Below the pieces are notes generated by a model. That model was not told the DNA's origin. It was given only the letters and a program-made list of their open reading frames with translations, and did no database searches. Source: Paenibacillus sp. Root444D2 (lineage in GTDB: Bacteria; Bacillota; Bacilli; Paenibacillales; NBRC-103111). From it: 64,000 nucleotides of DNA. Position 1 is the stretch's first letter. The number at the start of each line of letters is the position of its first letter. Shown piece after piece: positions 14,972 to 23,555 of this stretch. The stretch is taken from NCBI RefSeq assembly GCF_001426375.1, contig NZ_LMEO01000045.1, positions 1,174,452 through 1,238,451 of the forward strand, in the 5' to 3' direction. The position numbers were made by a program, and so were the translations under genes.

Positions 14972-17599
14972 TTATGAAAATTGGGAAAGAAGTCCTTCAA
15001 CTCCGGACAATGCAGCTTGCAATTTGGAGGCATCCTTACCGCCTGCTTGCGCCATATCCGGGCGACCGCCTCCGCTACCGCCAACAGCCTGTGCCACTTC
15101 TTTAATGATTTTGCCGGCGTGGAAGCCTTTAGCCACAAGATCAGGCGTGACAGCAGCTACCAAATTGACTTTGTCATCAGCAACTGCGCCGAGTACGATA
15201 ACAGCGGAACCTAGCTTCGTCTTCATCTCATCCACAATATTACGAAGTGAATCCATATCCGCCGCATTGACTTGTGCAGCCAGCACCGAAACTCCTGCTA
15301 TTTGCTTCACTTGGTCTGTAAGAGAACCCGCTTCGATCCGCCCAAGTTTGCTCCGCAGCGACTCGTTTTCACGCGTCAGTTCCTTCACTTGTTGAAGTGT
15401 AGCTTCCACTCGTTTCGGTACATCTTGAACATTTGATTTGAGCAAGCCTGCGGATTCTTTCAGTAAATGTAATTGCTGGTCAAGGTATTCATACGCACTG
15501 CGGCCAGACACGGCTTCGATCCGACGAACACCTGAACCGATACCGGACTCGCTAACGATTTTGAATAAGCCAATTTGACCCGTATTCTGAACATGGCAGC
15601 CGCCGCACAGCTCTAAGCTGTAATCGCCAACTTGCACAACGCGAACGATATCACCGTACTTCTCACCGAATAAAGCCATTGCTCCCATTGCCTTTGCGTC
15701 AGCGATTGCTTTGAGTGAAATATCCACATTCGTGTTGTTCCAAATCTGACGGTTCACACGCTGCTCAACATCCTGCAGCTCTTCGCTGCTAATGCTTCCG
15801 AAATGCGAGAAGTCAAACCGCAAACGGTCAGGTTCAACCAAAGACCCCGCTTGGTTAACATGCGTTCCAAGTACTTCCTTAAGCGCTTTGTGCAGCAAAT
15901 GTGTAGCTGTGTGGTTCTTAATAATGTCTCCACGTTCCGCAGCAGCAACAATAGCTTCTACCGAATCACCTTTGCGAAGAACACCCGACACAACTAGAAC
16001 TTTGTGAACGTGCTGTCCATGTGGCGCTTTGATAACATCTTCAACCTTCAATGACACTTGGTTACTTCGAATTATACCATAGTCACTTACCTGACCACCG
16101 CTTTCAGCGTAGAAAGGAGTCCGATCCAATACGACCTGACAAGTCTCACCAACCCCGACAATGTCAACGAGTTCATTCTCATGAACGATCGCCACGATAC
16201 TAGCAGTAACTACCAATTCATTATAACCAACAAATTCGCTTTTAATCGTCAATTCAGACAGCGGTCCGCCTTGCACCTTCATGCCGCCTTCTTTATGACT
16301 GGCCGCTCTAGCACGGTCACGTTGTTCCTGCATGGAAGCATCAAATCCGGCACGGTCAACCGTTAAACCCTTCTCAGAAGCAAAATCTTCGGTTAAATCG
16401 AATGGGAAGCCATACGTATCATACAGCTTAAAAGCATCCGGTCCGCTAATCTGATTCGTACCCGCTTGACGAGTCTTTTCTACCATCTCAGCCAGAATGA
16501 TCAAGCCGTCGCTTAACGTTTCATGGAAACGCTCCTCTTCGGTTCGGATCACCTTCTCGATAAATTCTCGTTTATCTACAACTTCCGTGTAGTAAACGCC
16601 CATTATTTCTCCAACGGTTGGTACGAGCTTATGCAGGAACGGCTTATCAAGTCCAAGCACTTTTCCGTACCGTACTGCGCGGCGCAGCAATCGGCGGATA
16701 ACATAACCGCGTCCTTCATTAGAAGGCAGAACGCCATCACCAACTGAGAAAGCAACAGTACGGATATGGTCAGCGATGACTTTGAGTGCAACATCGTGTT
16801 CTTCGTTCACATGGTATTTCACACCTGTAAGCTCACATGTTTTATCAATAATCGGCTTGAACAAATCCGTGTCAAAGTTTGAGTCCACATCTTGCAAAAT
16901 CGAAGCAAACCGTTCTAATCCTGCTCCAGTATCAATATTTTTGTTAGGAAGCGGTGTATAGCTGCCGTCCTTATTATGGTTGAATTGCGTAAACACGAGG
17001 TTCCAAACTTCTAGGAAACGCTCATTCTCTCCGCCTGGCCAGCATTCCGGATCTGCCAAATCACCGTATTTATCACCGCGATCATAGAAAATCTCTGTAC
17101 AAGGACCACACGGACCCTCACCGATATCCCAGAAATTGTCTTCTTTGAGCTTATAAATACGCTCTTCGGGAATACCAATTTGTTTGTTCCAAATTTCAAA
17201 AGCTTCTTCATCATCTTCATGTACAGTGACAGAAATACGATTCGGATCAAAGCCGATCCACTGCGGATCCGTCAAAAACTCCCAAGCCCAAGGAATGACT
17301 TCTTTTTTAAAGTAGTCTCCGATCGAGAAATTCCCCAGCATCTCAAAGAACGTATGATGTCGGCGTGTTTTACCTACATTCTCAATATCGTTGGTACGAA
17401 TACATTTTTGAGCATTTGTAATTCGCGGATTTTCGGGAATTTCGCGTCCATCTAAATACGGCTTTAAAGGAGCAATCCCTGCATTAATCCACAAGAGTGA
17501 GGGGTCATTATGTGGGACGAGTGATGAACTTGGCTCTATCTTATGCCCTTTACTTGCAAAGAACTGTAACCACTTGGAACGAATTTCACTTGCTTTCAT
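14972..17599 (-). CDS. alaS: Alanyl-tRNA synthetase
   Basis: About 875 residues. The class II core begins with MKASEIRSKWLQFFASKGH. The editing domain has the zinc-binding HTATHLLHKAL, and later CGGCH. The C-terminal domain has glycine-rich GGSGGGRPDMAQAGG. The reading frame stays open for 37 codons upstream, but that part is the T-box terminator, so I start at 17599, 10 bp after GGAGG. Expression should follow uncharged tRNA-Ala through the T-box. No terminator was picked out between it and ireB. Confidence 0.97.
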   Translation of the reverse strand: MKASEIRSKWLQFFASKGHKIEPSSSLVPHNDPSLLWINAGIAPLKPYLDGREIPENPRITNAQKCIRTNDIENVGKTRRHHTFFEMLGNFSIGDYFKKEVIPWAWEFLTDPQWIGFDPNRISVTVHEDDEEAFEIWNKQIGIPEERIYKLKEDNFWDIGEGPCGPCTEIFYDRGDKYGDLADPECWPGGENERFLEVWNLVFTQFNHNKDGSYTPLPNKNIDTGAGLERFASILQDVDSNFDTDLFKPIIDKTCELTGVKYHVNEEHDVALKVIADHIRTVAFSVGDGVLPSNEGRGYVIRRLLRRAVRYGKVLGLDKPFLHKLVPTVGEIMGVYYTEVVDKREFIEKVIRTEEERFHETLSDGLIILAEMVEKTRQAGTNQISGPDAFKLYDTYGFPFDLTEDFASEKGLTVDRAGFDASMQEQRDRARAASHKEGGMKVQGGPLSELTIKSEFVGYNELVVTASIVAIVHENELVDIVGVGETCQVVLDRTPFYAESGGQVSDYGIIRSNQVSLKVEDVIKAPHGQHVHKVLVVSGVLRKGDSVEAIVAAAERGDIIKNHTATHLLHKALKEVLGTHVNQAGSLVEPDRLRFDFSHFGSISSEELQDVEQRVNRQIWNNTNVDISLKAIADAKAMGAMALFGEKYGDIVRVVQVGDYSLELCGGCHVQNTGQIGLFKIVSESGIGSGVRRIEAVSGRSAYEYLDQQLHLLKESAGLLKSNVQDVPKRVEATLQQVKELTRENESLRSKLGRIEAGSLTDQVKQIAGVSVLAAQVNAADMDSLRNIVDEMKTKLGSAVIVLGAVADDKVNLVAAVTPDLVAKGFHAGKIIKEVAQAVGGSGGGRPDMAQAGGKDASKLQAALSGVEGLLSQFS

Positions 17600-17940
17600 C
17601 TTTTTCAAGCCTCCATATTTATCAATTGTTCGAAAAACAAACAAAAAACGCCCCTGTAACATACAGGGACGAATAATCGCGGTACCACCCTGGTTATTGT
17701 GTTCGGCCAACCCTCGCTTATAGCAAGAGGAAACAAACGCAATCTCCTTGTGCGGATCTGTAACGGGTCCAACCGGTGGAGTTCATCCACACTCCGAAAC
17801 GAGCTTTGGGCCATCCTAACACCGAAAGGTTCTCTCAGCCACTACTCGCAGTATCACTGCTCTAGCGGAACCTTCTCTCTGACGATGGACTATGGCTTAC
17901 TTAAGTTTCATCAACGCTTTGAATTCAGATATAGATAAGG
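17600..17940 (-). promoter_or_regulatory. T-box riboswitch leader of alaS
   Basis: The T-box core AGGGTGGTACCGCG is at 17679-17692 (minus strand), where it would pair with the tRNA acceptor end. Just downstream, at 17644-17671, is the terminator, with CCCTGTA and TACAGGG arms and a T-run. The roughly 250 bp upstream hold long pairable arms expected of Stem I to Stem III. The specifier codon should be an alanine codon by gene context; I could not place it with certainty. Confidence 0.92.
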
Positions 17941-17943
17941 CAA

Positions 17944-17972
17944 ATTATAACTATATGCTAGTACCCTGTCAA
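17944..17972 (-). promoter_or_regulatory. Sigma-A promoter of the alaS leader
   Basis: On the minus strand TTGACA (17967-17972), a 17-bp spacer and TATAAT (17944-17949) form a full consensus promoter just upstream of the T-box leader. Confidence 0.85.
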
Positions 17973-18097
17973 TATTCATGAGCAGCTTTCGGCTTGAATT
18001 CCATTCCATGTAACGAATATTAGTGGAACCAAACCTTTAGGGGAATCGTATGTAACGTAAGTTCGTCTCTTTTAGTTGATTCTCGGAGGTGTTTCAA

Positions 18098-18343
18098 TTG
18101 GATTTCTCAACCCTCATCCTACTTGGGTTAATCGTACCCATCTTTGTATTAGTTATTTACATCATGACCAAGACGCTCATCAAAAAGGAAATACCCGATA
18201 GCCGTTACAATCCTTTTGACTATATAACAGGTCAAACTCGCGTAGAATTTCAAGAACAAAAAGAACAAAAAGAAGAGAAGGACGACCAAGGCGACGACAA
18301 GGATAAAAATTTAAAAATCATAGTTGACAATCATTCTCATTGA
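18098..18343 (+). CDS. DUF3951-type small membrane protein
   Basis: About 81 residues. A single hydrophobic helix (MDFSTLILLGLIVPIF onward, to about residue 25) is followed by YNPFDYITGQTRVEF and a charged EQKEQKEEKDDQGDD tail. The FDYITGQT block is what I know from DUF3951 proteins of Bacillales, whose function is not known. I start at TTG 18098, 8 bp after GGAGG; a GTG at 18089 overlaps the ribosome site. Its last codons overlap a Fur-box promoter pointing in the same direction. Confidence 0.7.
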   Translation: MDFSTLILLGLIVPIFVLVIYIMTKTLIKKEIPDSRYNPFDYITGQTRVEFQEQKEQKEEKDDQGDDKDKNLKIIVDNHSH

Positions 18344-18380
18344 AAGTATACTGATTTTAATGATAATGATTTTCATTATC
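18324..18380 (+). promoter_or_regulatory. Sigma-A promoter with two Fur boxes
   Basis: TTGACA at 18324-18329, a 17-bp spacer and TATACT at 18347-18352. A Fur-like sequence TGACAATCATTCTCATTGA (18325-18343) covers the -35 and spacer. A second, near-perfect box GATAATGATTTTCATTATC (18362-18380) covers the expected start region. The family consensus is GATAATGATAATCATTATC. No plus-strand gene lies downstream for 4 kb. Confidence 0.8.
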
Positions 18381-18530
18381 GAACCAAGACATATGGTAAG
18401 AATTCGTATACTTATTCCGTAGCCCATTCGTTGGTTTACGCATGGCCACACCTTTCATATCCTCAACCCTCGTACAGAACCCCTCTGAACCATGATCCCG
18501 CAAGTCATGGCTCAGAGGGGTTCTGTGCGT
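18359..18530 (+). ncRNA. Candidate Fur-repressed small RNA
   Basis: The promoter above would start a transcript near 18359. It runs through a gene-free gap to a very strong hairpin: 15 bp (18474-18488 with 18512-18526), one mismatch, 6 bp more, and a 9-nt loop. The transcript contains C-rich stretches (CAACCCTC, AACCCCTCT), reminiscent of the iron-sparing sRNA FsrA of Bacillus. No U-run follows the hairpin, so the 3' end is uncertain. No credible small ORF with a ribosome site was seen. Confidence 0.45.
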
Positions 18531-18547
18531 CCACTTATAATGAAACC

Positions 18548-19627
18548 TCATGTCGTGGGCTTATGAACATAGTGAAGGAAAACATGTTGAATGATAACCT
18601 TCATGACGGCAAAGAAGGGTACAGCCAATATTAACCCCACAATACCCGCGACTTCCCCACCTACAAGTAATGCGAAAATGATAAACAACGGATGCATGTG
18701 CAGCGTTCTTCCTACCACCTGAGGAGAGATGACGTTGCCTTCGAGAATTTGTACAGCTAAATTAACGAGTGCGACAAATAACAACATTTTCAAAGAGATT
18801 GTTGAAGCCATAATGATTGCAGGCGCTGCTCCAAAAAAAGGCCCCAAGTAAGGAATAATATTAAACACCGCCACAACGCTAGCGAGCAGCAAGGCGTATG
18901 GCATGCCAATAAGCCAATACCCTAAATAGGCAAGAACTCCTATAATCACGCAAACTAACAGTTGGCCCCGGATATAATTGCCAAGAGCAGTGTCAATATC
19001 AATGAGCAATTTAATTGTTCTCTTACGATGCTCACGCGGCACAATAGCGAGGGCTGTTTTCTCAATAATTTGAAAATCCTTTAAGATATAGAAAGCAACG
19101 AACGGTACGATAAAAGCGATGAACAACGTATTGATGGTATTTCCAATCTGATTCATGTAGTTCGAGATAGCCATGGAAATGCTATTTTCCAGCTTCGTAA
19201 GTGAATGATTAAATCCATTGCGCACACTGTCGGGCAGCAGTTGGTTTTGATTAAACCCGTCCACAATCGACTGCGCACGCATAGCCATTTGCGGCATATG
19301 CTCATTGAGTTCCGCAATTTGGGACACAAACATCGGTGTCATATTCATGATAATAACGGTCAGAGAGGAGAGAAAGACACTATAAATAAGCAGAACAGCA
19401 ATGGTTCTTGGCACTTTCCGTTGATTAAGAATATTCACGATCGGGTTTAAAATGTACGAAATAATCACAGCTATAAAAAATGGCGTTAAAATGGCTTTGA
19501 TAAAGGTAAATACACTAAACATTATAGGCTTTATTTGCAGCAGCATATACAAGCTGGCCAGGATAAGTAGGAGGTAAACCAGCCCGACAAACCATTTATT
19601 TTTCGAAAAACGTTCCATTCTCTTCAC
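18548..19627 (-). CDS. AI-2E family transporter (YrrI-like membrane protein)
   Basis: 359 residues. Several hydrophobic segments occur in the AI-2E/PerM arrangement: two pairs at the N-terminus, a soluble middle part (about 105-150), then a cluster with FIVPFVAFYILKDF and NIIPYLGPFFGA, the family signatures. It sits upstream of alaS as yrrI does in B. subtilis. The substrate is not known; family members export autoinducer-2 or act as Na+/H+ antiporters. ATG follows AGGTGAAGAG. Confidence 0.88.
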   Translation of the reverse strand: MKRMERFSKNKWFVGLVYLLLILASLYMLLQIKPIMFSVFTFIKAILTPFFIAVIISYILNPIVNILNQRKVPRTIAVLLIYSVFLSSLTVIIMNMTPMFVSQIAELNEHMPQMAMRAQSIVDGFNQNQLLPDSVRNGFNHSLTKLENSISMAISNYMNQIGNTINTLFIAFIVPFVAFYILKDFQIIEKTALAIVPREHRKRTIKLLIDIDTALGNYIRGQLLVCVIIGVLAYLGYWLIGMPYALLLASVVAVFNIIPYLGPFFGAAPAIIMASTISLKMLLFVALVNLAVQILEGNVISPQVVGRTLHMHPLFIIFALLVGGEVAGIVGLILAVPFFAVMKVIIQHVFLHYVHKPTT

Positions 19628-19777
19628 CTCTGTTAATCCTTATAAACATATGCTCATACAGTATATGTACAACTCGTCCAAATTAACCCGTTAAATCATG
19701 AGCTAAACAAGAAAAAAACGCTACTCCTTAAGCGCCGCTGCGCTCAAAAAATAACGTTTTGTAACGTGTATTAACGA

Positions 19778-19978
19778 TTAATTGGCATGTTCGTGGACTT
19801 GAGGAATTTCTTCCTCAAAAAATAAATCATCCAGAGAACTCAACGTACCATCTTCCTCTACTTGATATACGGACATTTTCTCTCCGTTAACACTGAGTTC
19901 GATAAAACAACCCCAGCAGTAGAATTGATGGGAACCGATTTTTCCAATATCTTTGGAATTACAGTTTGGACAACGCAT
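19778..19978 (-). CDS. Small zinc-ribbon protein
   Basis: About 66 residues. CPNC and CWGC pairs about 20 residues apart, in MRCPNCNSKDIGKIG and FYCWGCFIEL, form a zinc ribbon, followed by an acidic tail. I start at the ATG after GGGTGAG; a GTG three codons upstream overlaps it. It lies 10 bp from the PRC-barrel gene, so the two are probably cotranscribed. The function is unknown. Confidence 0.75.
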   Translation of the reverse strand: MRCPNCNSKDIGKIGSHQFYCWGCFIELSVNGEKMSVYQVEEDGTLSSLDDLFFEEEIPQVHEHAN

Positions 19979-19988
19979 AATGCTCACC

Positions 19989-20510
19989 CTATTCTTCTTT
20001 GGATACGAAGAGTTCTTCTACTTCCTGAGCGCAATGTACAGGCACTATGATGGCATCTTCCCCTTTGGTTGCCGCTGCCGGCATAGGAAGCCATCTACGC
20101 CCTTCCTTTAAATCAGAAATAAACCCTTCGGACAATTCATAACCTACTATTTGTTTACCCCAATTCTGGTTTAAATAAACATCTTCTACCACGCCTAATT
20201 TGTGCCCTCCCACCGTAATGACGGGAAGACCTTTAATTTTGCGGCTTCCTTCAAGAAAAGCATGGCACTCTTCCACATGCTCAAACTCGCGAATGACACT
20301 TTCGTTCGGTATGGTAATGGCATCCTCTCCGGCAGCAACGATTCCCTCCCACGGTATGTAACGTAAGGAGGAGAACCAATTCTTCACTTCGAGCATGATA
20401 CCTCGTATGTTCCAATCAGGGCCTATCAACAAATCTTTAACTTGACCTATTTGTTTACCGGAATCTACCGTTAGAACGGGAAGTCCGATCAAATCATGCG
20501 CTTTGCGCAA
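19989..20510 (-). CDS. PRC-barrel domain protein (YrrD-like)
   Basis: 173 residues in two PRC-barrel repeats: LIGLPVLTVDSGKQIGQVKDL (about 7-75), then IKGLPVITVGGHKLGVVEDV (about 92-170). Such barrels bind RNA or protein partners in ribosome maturation and photosynthetic proteins; no specific role is known for YrrD. The TTG start lies 8 bp after AGGAGG. It is next to the cysteine desulfurase gene, as in B. subtilis. Confidence 0.85.
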   Translation of the reverse strand: MRKAHDLIGLPVLTVDSGKQIGQVKDLLIGPDWNIRGIMLEVKNWFSSLRYIPWEGIVAAGEDAITIPNESVIREFEHVEECHAFLEGSRKIKGLPVITVGGHKLGVVEDVYLNQNWGKQIVGYELSEGFISDLKEGRRWLPMPAAATKGEDAIIVPVHCAQEVEELFVSKEE

Positions 20511-20538
20511 GTTTTATTCCTCCTAGAACCACCCGGTA

Positions 20539-21687
20539 CTATGTAGTACGCAACCGTTTGACAATGGTTGCAATTTTCTGGGCAGCTGTTTCGATTTGTT
20601 CTTTAGAATTCCCCATTCCAAAGCTAAATCGAACCGCGGAGGCTGTAACATTTTCTGGGAGCTTCATGGCTTGTAATACGTGCGATACTTCAAGTGAACC
20701 TGATGTGCATGCAGAACCGCTTGCGGCAGCCACTTCTTCTAAATCAAGATTCATAAGAAGTGTTTCTGTTGAGATACCTGGAAAGCTGATGTTCAGAATA
20801 TGCGGGATACACTGTTCCTTGTGGCCATTAATTGTGAAGCTGTCAAAGCCTAATTGCTGTTCAAGAATGCTTATCATAAGCCCGCGAAGCTCTATGACTT
20901 TGGATTGCATGCTGTCCATCATCGGGAGAATAACTTCCACAGCTTTGGCAAAGCCTGCAATTGCCGCTACATTCTCCGTACCTGCGCGGCGCTTTCTCTC
21001 CTGAGAGCCTCCATAGACGTGAGGCGTCAACCTCGTATTCTTCGATACAAATAATGCGCCTGCACCTTTGGGTCCGTATATCTTATGAGCCGAGAAACTC
21101 ATTAAATCAACAGGAAGTTCACTAACATTCAGCGGCAACTTACCTAAAGCTTGCACCGCATCTACATGAAAAGGAATTTGCCGACTCCGCGCCAGATGAC
21201 CTACTTGCTCGATCGGTTGAATCGTACCCACTTCATTATTCACATACATCATGGAAATAAGAGCTGTGTCAGGACGAATAGCCGCTTCCACATCTTCTAT
21301 TTGAATAAGACCGGTCGGACCTACTGGAAGGTAGGTCACCTCGTATCCGAGGCTCTCCAATCGCTCACAGGGATGCAAAACAGCATGATGTTCGATCTCC
21401 GTCGTAATAATGTGCTTCTTGCCATCCTTGTTTGCATTCATGATCCCAAAGATTGCCATGTTATTGCTTTCGGTTCCTCCGCTTGTAAAAATAAGCTCAG
21501 CAGGTAAACAGCCTAACGATTTCGCCATAGCGTCACGAAACCGATTCAGTGCTGTTCTAGTTGCTCTGCCGAAGCTATGTGTACTCGAAGGATTCCCAAA
21601 AAGGGCTGTAAAAAATGGAAGCATTGCTTCCATAACTTCAGGATGCACGGGAGTAGTGGCTGCATGATCAAGATAAATGGGATTCAT
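20539..21687 (-). CDS. Cysteine desulfurase (YrvO/IscS-like)
   Basis: 382 residues. The PLP lysine is Lys202 in SFSAHKIYGPKGAG. The active cysteine is Cys327 in SGSACTSG. The opening MNPIYLDHAATTPVHPEV is typical. It takes sulfur from cysteine as a persulfide. The likely acceptor is MnmA (divergent neighbour), for 2-thiouridine in tRNA, as known for YrvO. It is 9 bp downstream of cymR and shares its transcription. Confidence 0.94.
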   Translation of the reverse strand: MNPIYLDHAATTPVHPEVMEAMLPFFTALFGNPSSTHSFGRATRTALNRFRDAMAKSLGCLPAELIFTSGGTESNNMAIFGIMNANKDGKKHIITTEIEHHAVLHPCERLESLGYEVTYLPVGPTGLIQIEDVEAAIRPDTALISMMYVNNEVGTIQPIEQVGHLARSRQIPFHVDAVQALGKLPLNVSELPVDLMSFSAHKIYGPKGAGALFVSKNTRLTPHVYGGSQERKRRAGTENVAAIAGFAKAVEVILPMMDSMQSKVIELRGLMISILEQQLGFDSFTINGHKEQCIPHILNISFPGISTETLLMNLDLEEVAAASGSACTSGSLEVSHVLQAMKLPENVTASAVRFSFGMGNSKEQIETAAQKIATIVKRLRTT

Positions 21688-21696
21688 AGGACACCC

Positions 21697-22116
21697 TTAA
21701 ATGTAAAACATGTAGTTGTCGTTCTTGCCTTGGTCTTCGAAAGAAATCAAGTTCGCAAGTGTCGTAGAATCTAACACATCCGCAATGCTATCTCGAATAC
21801 GAATCCACAGATCACGCTTAGCCGGATCATCTTCCTCGGTAAAATCGACAGGACTAATGGGCCCTTCTAATACACGAATAACCTCGCCTGCTGTTACTAG
21901 TTCAGCGGATTTCGAGAGAATATATCCACCGTAAGCACCTCGAATACTTTTGACCAATCCTGCATTGCGAAGCGGAGCTACAAGTTGTTCCAGATAATGC
22001 TCAGAAAGCTGATGCTTTTCGGCAATACTTTTGAGTGAAGTCGGTCCTTCACCAAATCGATTGGCCAGCTCCATCATGATCGTTAAACCATAGCGGCCTT
22101 TTGTAGAAATTTTCAA
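21697..22116 (-). CDS. cymR: Rrf2-family cysteine metabolism repressor CymR
   Basis: 139 residues. MKISTKGRYGLTIMMELA and the winged-helix LSEHYLEQLVAPLRNAGLVKS are canonical. The protein contains no cysteine, so it cannot hold the Fe-S cluster of IscR; this matches CymR, which senses O-acetylserine through CysK. TTG start after GAGGTG. The placement upstream of a cysteine desulfurase is the B. subtilis order. Confidence 0.92.
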   Translation of the reverse strand: MKISTKGRYGLTIMMELANRFGEGPTSLKSIAEKHQLSEHYLEQLVAPLRNAGLVKSIRGAYGGYILSKSAELVTAGEVIRVLEGPISPVDFTEEDDPAKRDLWIRIRDSIADVLDSTTLANLISFEDQGKNDNYMFYI

Positions 22117-22427
22117 AGTTACACCTCATTCAACATTATATGCCATCAAGGAGTCTGATCGATATTGCTAAAACTTCTGTTGCCTACCATCTATTTTATC
22201 CACGTTCAGACACTATGGTCTTCCCTATCTTGGTACACAGCGTTTCCATTTTTCGCAAAAACATTCCTAAACATCCGTATATCGTATATATGGTATCATA
22301 AATTCCTTCTTCTGTGGGGGAAAAACAATGACATTCTCATGAAATATTTTAATTTTGAACAATAGAGAGGTATAATAGTAAGAGTTTTTAAAAAAAGTCT
22401 CACAAGATAGAAAAGAGGTTCACAGCT

Positions 22428-23516
22428 ATGAGTAAAAAAACACGTGTCATATTGGGAATGTCCGGAGGTGTCGATTCTTCGGTTGCCGCGCTGTTGCTTA
22501 AGGAACAGGGCTACGAGGTTATTGGCATTTTCATGAAAAATTGGGACGATACCGATGAGTTTGGCCATTGTACCGCAGAAGAAGATGCAGAGGATGTTAG
22601 AAGAGTGTGCGATCAGCTCGACATCCCTTTCTATACAGTTAATTTCGAGAAGCAATATTACGACAAAGTTTTCGCCTATTTCTTGGACGAGTATACCAAG
22701 GGCCGCACGCCGAATCCGGATGTGATGTGTAACCGAGAAATAAAATTCGGAGAATTGCTTCAGAAGGTCATTGATTTAGGTGGGGATTACATTGCAACAG
22801 GTCACTATGCACAAGTAAAAGAGCAAGATGGTGAATATGTGCTTTTGCGTGGTAATGATGCCAACAAAGATCAAACGTACTTCCTTAACGTGCTGAATCA
22901 ACAGCAGCTGTCCAAAGCCATGTTCCCGATTGGCCACCTACCAAAACCTAAGGTTCGTGAAATTGCTGAAGCAGCAGGTCTAGCGACTGCTAAGAAGAAA
23001 GATAGCACGGGAATTTGTTTTATCGGCGAACGAGACTTTAAAGAGTTCCTCAGCCAATACTTGCCCGCTAAACCCGGCAATATGGTCGATATTCGTAACG
23101 GTGAAGTCAAAGGCCGTCACGACGGTTTGATGTACTACACCCTTGGCCAAAGACAAGGACTTGGTATTGGCGGATCAGGCTCAGGCGAGCCGTGGTTCGT
23201 TGTAGATAAAGATTTGGAAAGTAATCAACTGCTTGTTGTTCAAGGTGAGCAGTATCCAGGACTATATTCTAAGGGCTTAACAGCCACCGATGTGAACTGG
23301 ATATCATCGAGCAAGCCAGTGGGCGCGTATGCCTGCACAGCCAAATTCCGTTACCGTCAACCAGACCAAGGCGTAGTTCTTACGTTTATGGAGGATGGAA
23401 CATGTGAAGTAGTCTTCGATAAACCTCAAAAAGCCGTAACGCCGGGGCAATCCGTTGTTTTCTATAATGGAGACGTATGTTTAGGCGGCGGAGTTATTGA
23501 TAAAGTTCATAAATAA
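22428..23516 (+). CDS. mnmA: tRNA-specific 2-thiouridylase MnmA
   Basis: 362 residues. The P-loop SGGVDSS is at 12-18. The catalytic cysteines are Cys101 in NPDVMCNREIKF and Cys197 in GICFIG. It makes s2U34 in tRNA for Lys, Glu and Gln using sulfur relayed from the desulfurase. Here it is transcribed away from cymR-yrvO across a 311-bp gap; in B. subtilis the three genes are collinear. A TATAAT lies at about 22371 upstream, without a clear -35. Start ATG after AAAGAGG. Confidence 0.96.
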   Translation: MSKKTRVILGMSGGVDSSVAALLLKEQGYEVIGIFMKNWDDTDEFGHCTAEEDAEDVRRVCDQLDIPFYTVNFEKQYYDKVFAYFLDEYTKGRTPNPDVMCNREIKFGELLQKVIDLGGDYIATGHYAQVKEQDGEYVLLRGNDANKDQTYFLNVLNQQQLSKAMFPIGHLPKPKVREIAEAAGLATAKKKDSTGICFIGERDFKEFLSQYLPAKPGNMVDIRNGEVKGRHDGLMYYTLGQRQGLGIGGSGSGEPWFVVDKDLESNQLLVVQGEQYPGLYSKGLTATDVNWISSSKPVGAYACTAKFRYRQPDQGVVLTFMEDGTCEVVFDKPQKAVTPGQSVVFYNGDVCLGGGVIDKVHK

Positions 23517-23555
23517 GTTTGATCGGCGGTTATAGAAACGGAAAGGATGATCGTT

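Noticed and set aside
17600..17710. N-terminal extension of AlaS by 37 codons
   Set aside because: The extension reads through the T-box core and terminator; the ATG at 17599 has GGAGG.
18431..18634. Open frame downstream of the Fur boxes
   Set aside because: No acceptable start or ribosome site; it crosses the large hairpin and runs antisense to the AI-2E-type gene.
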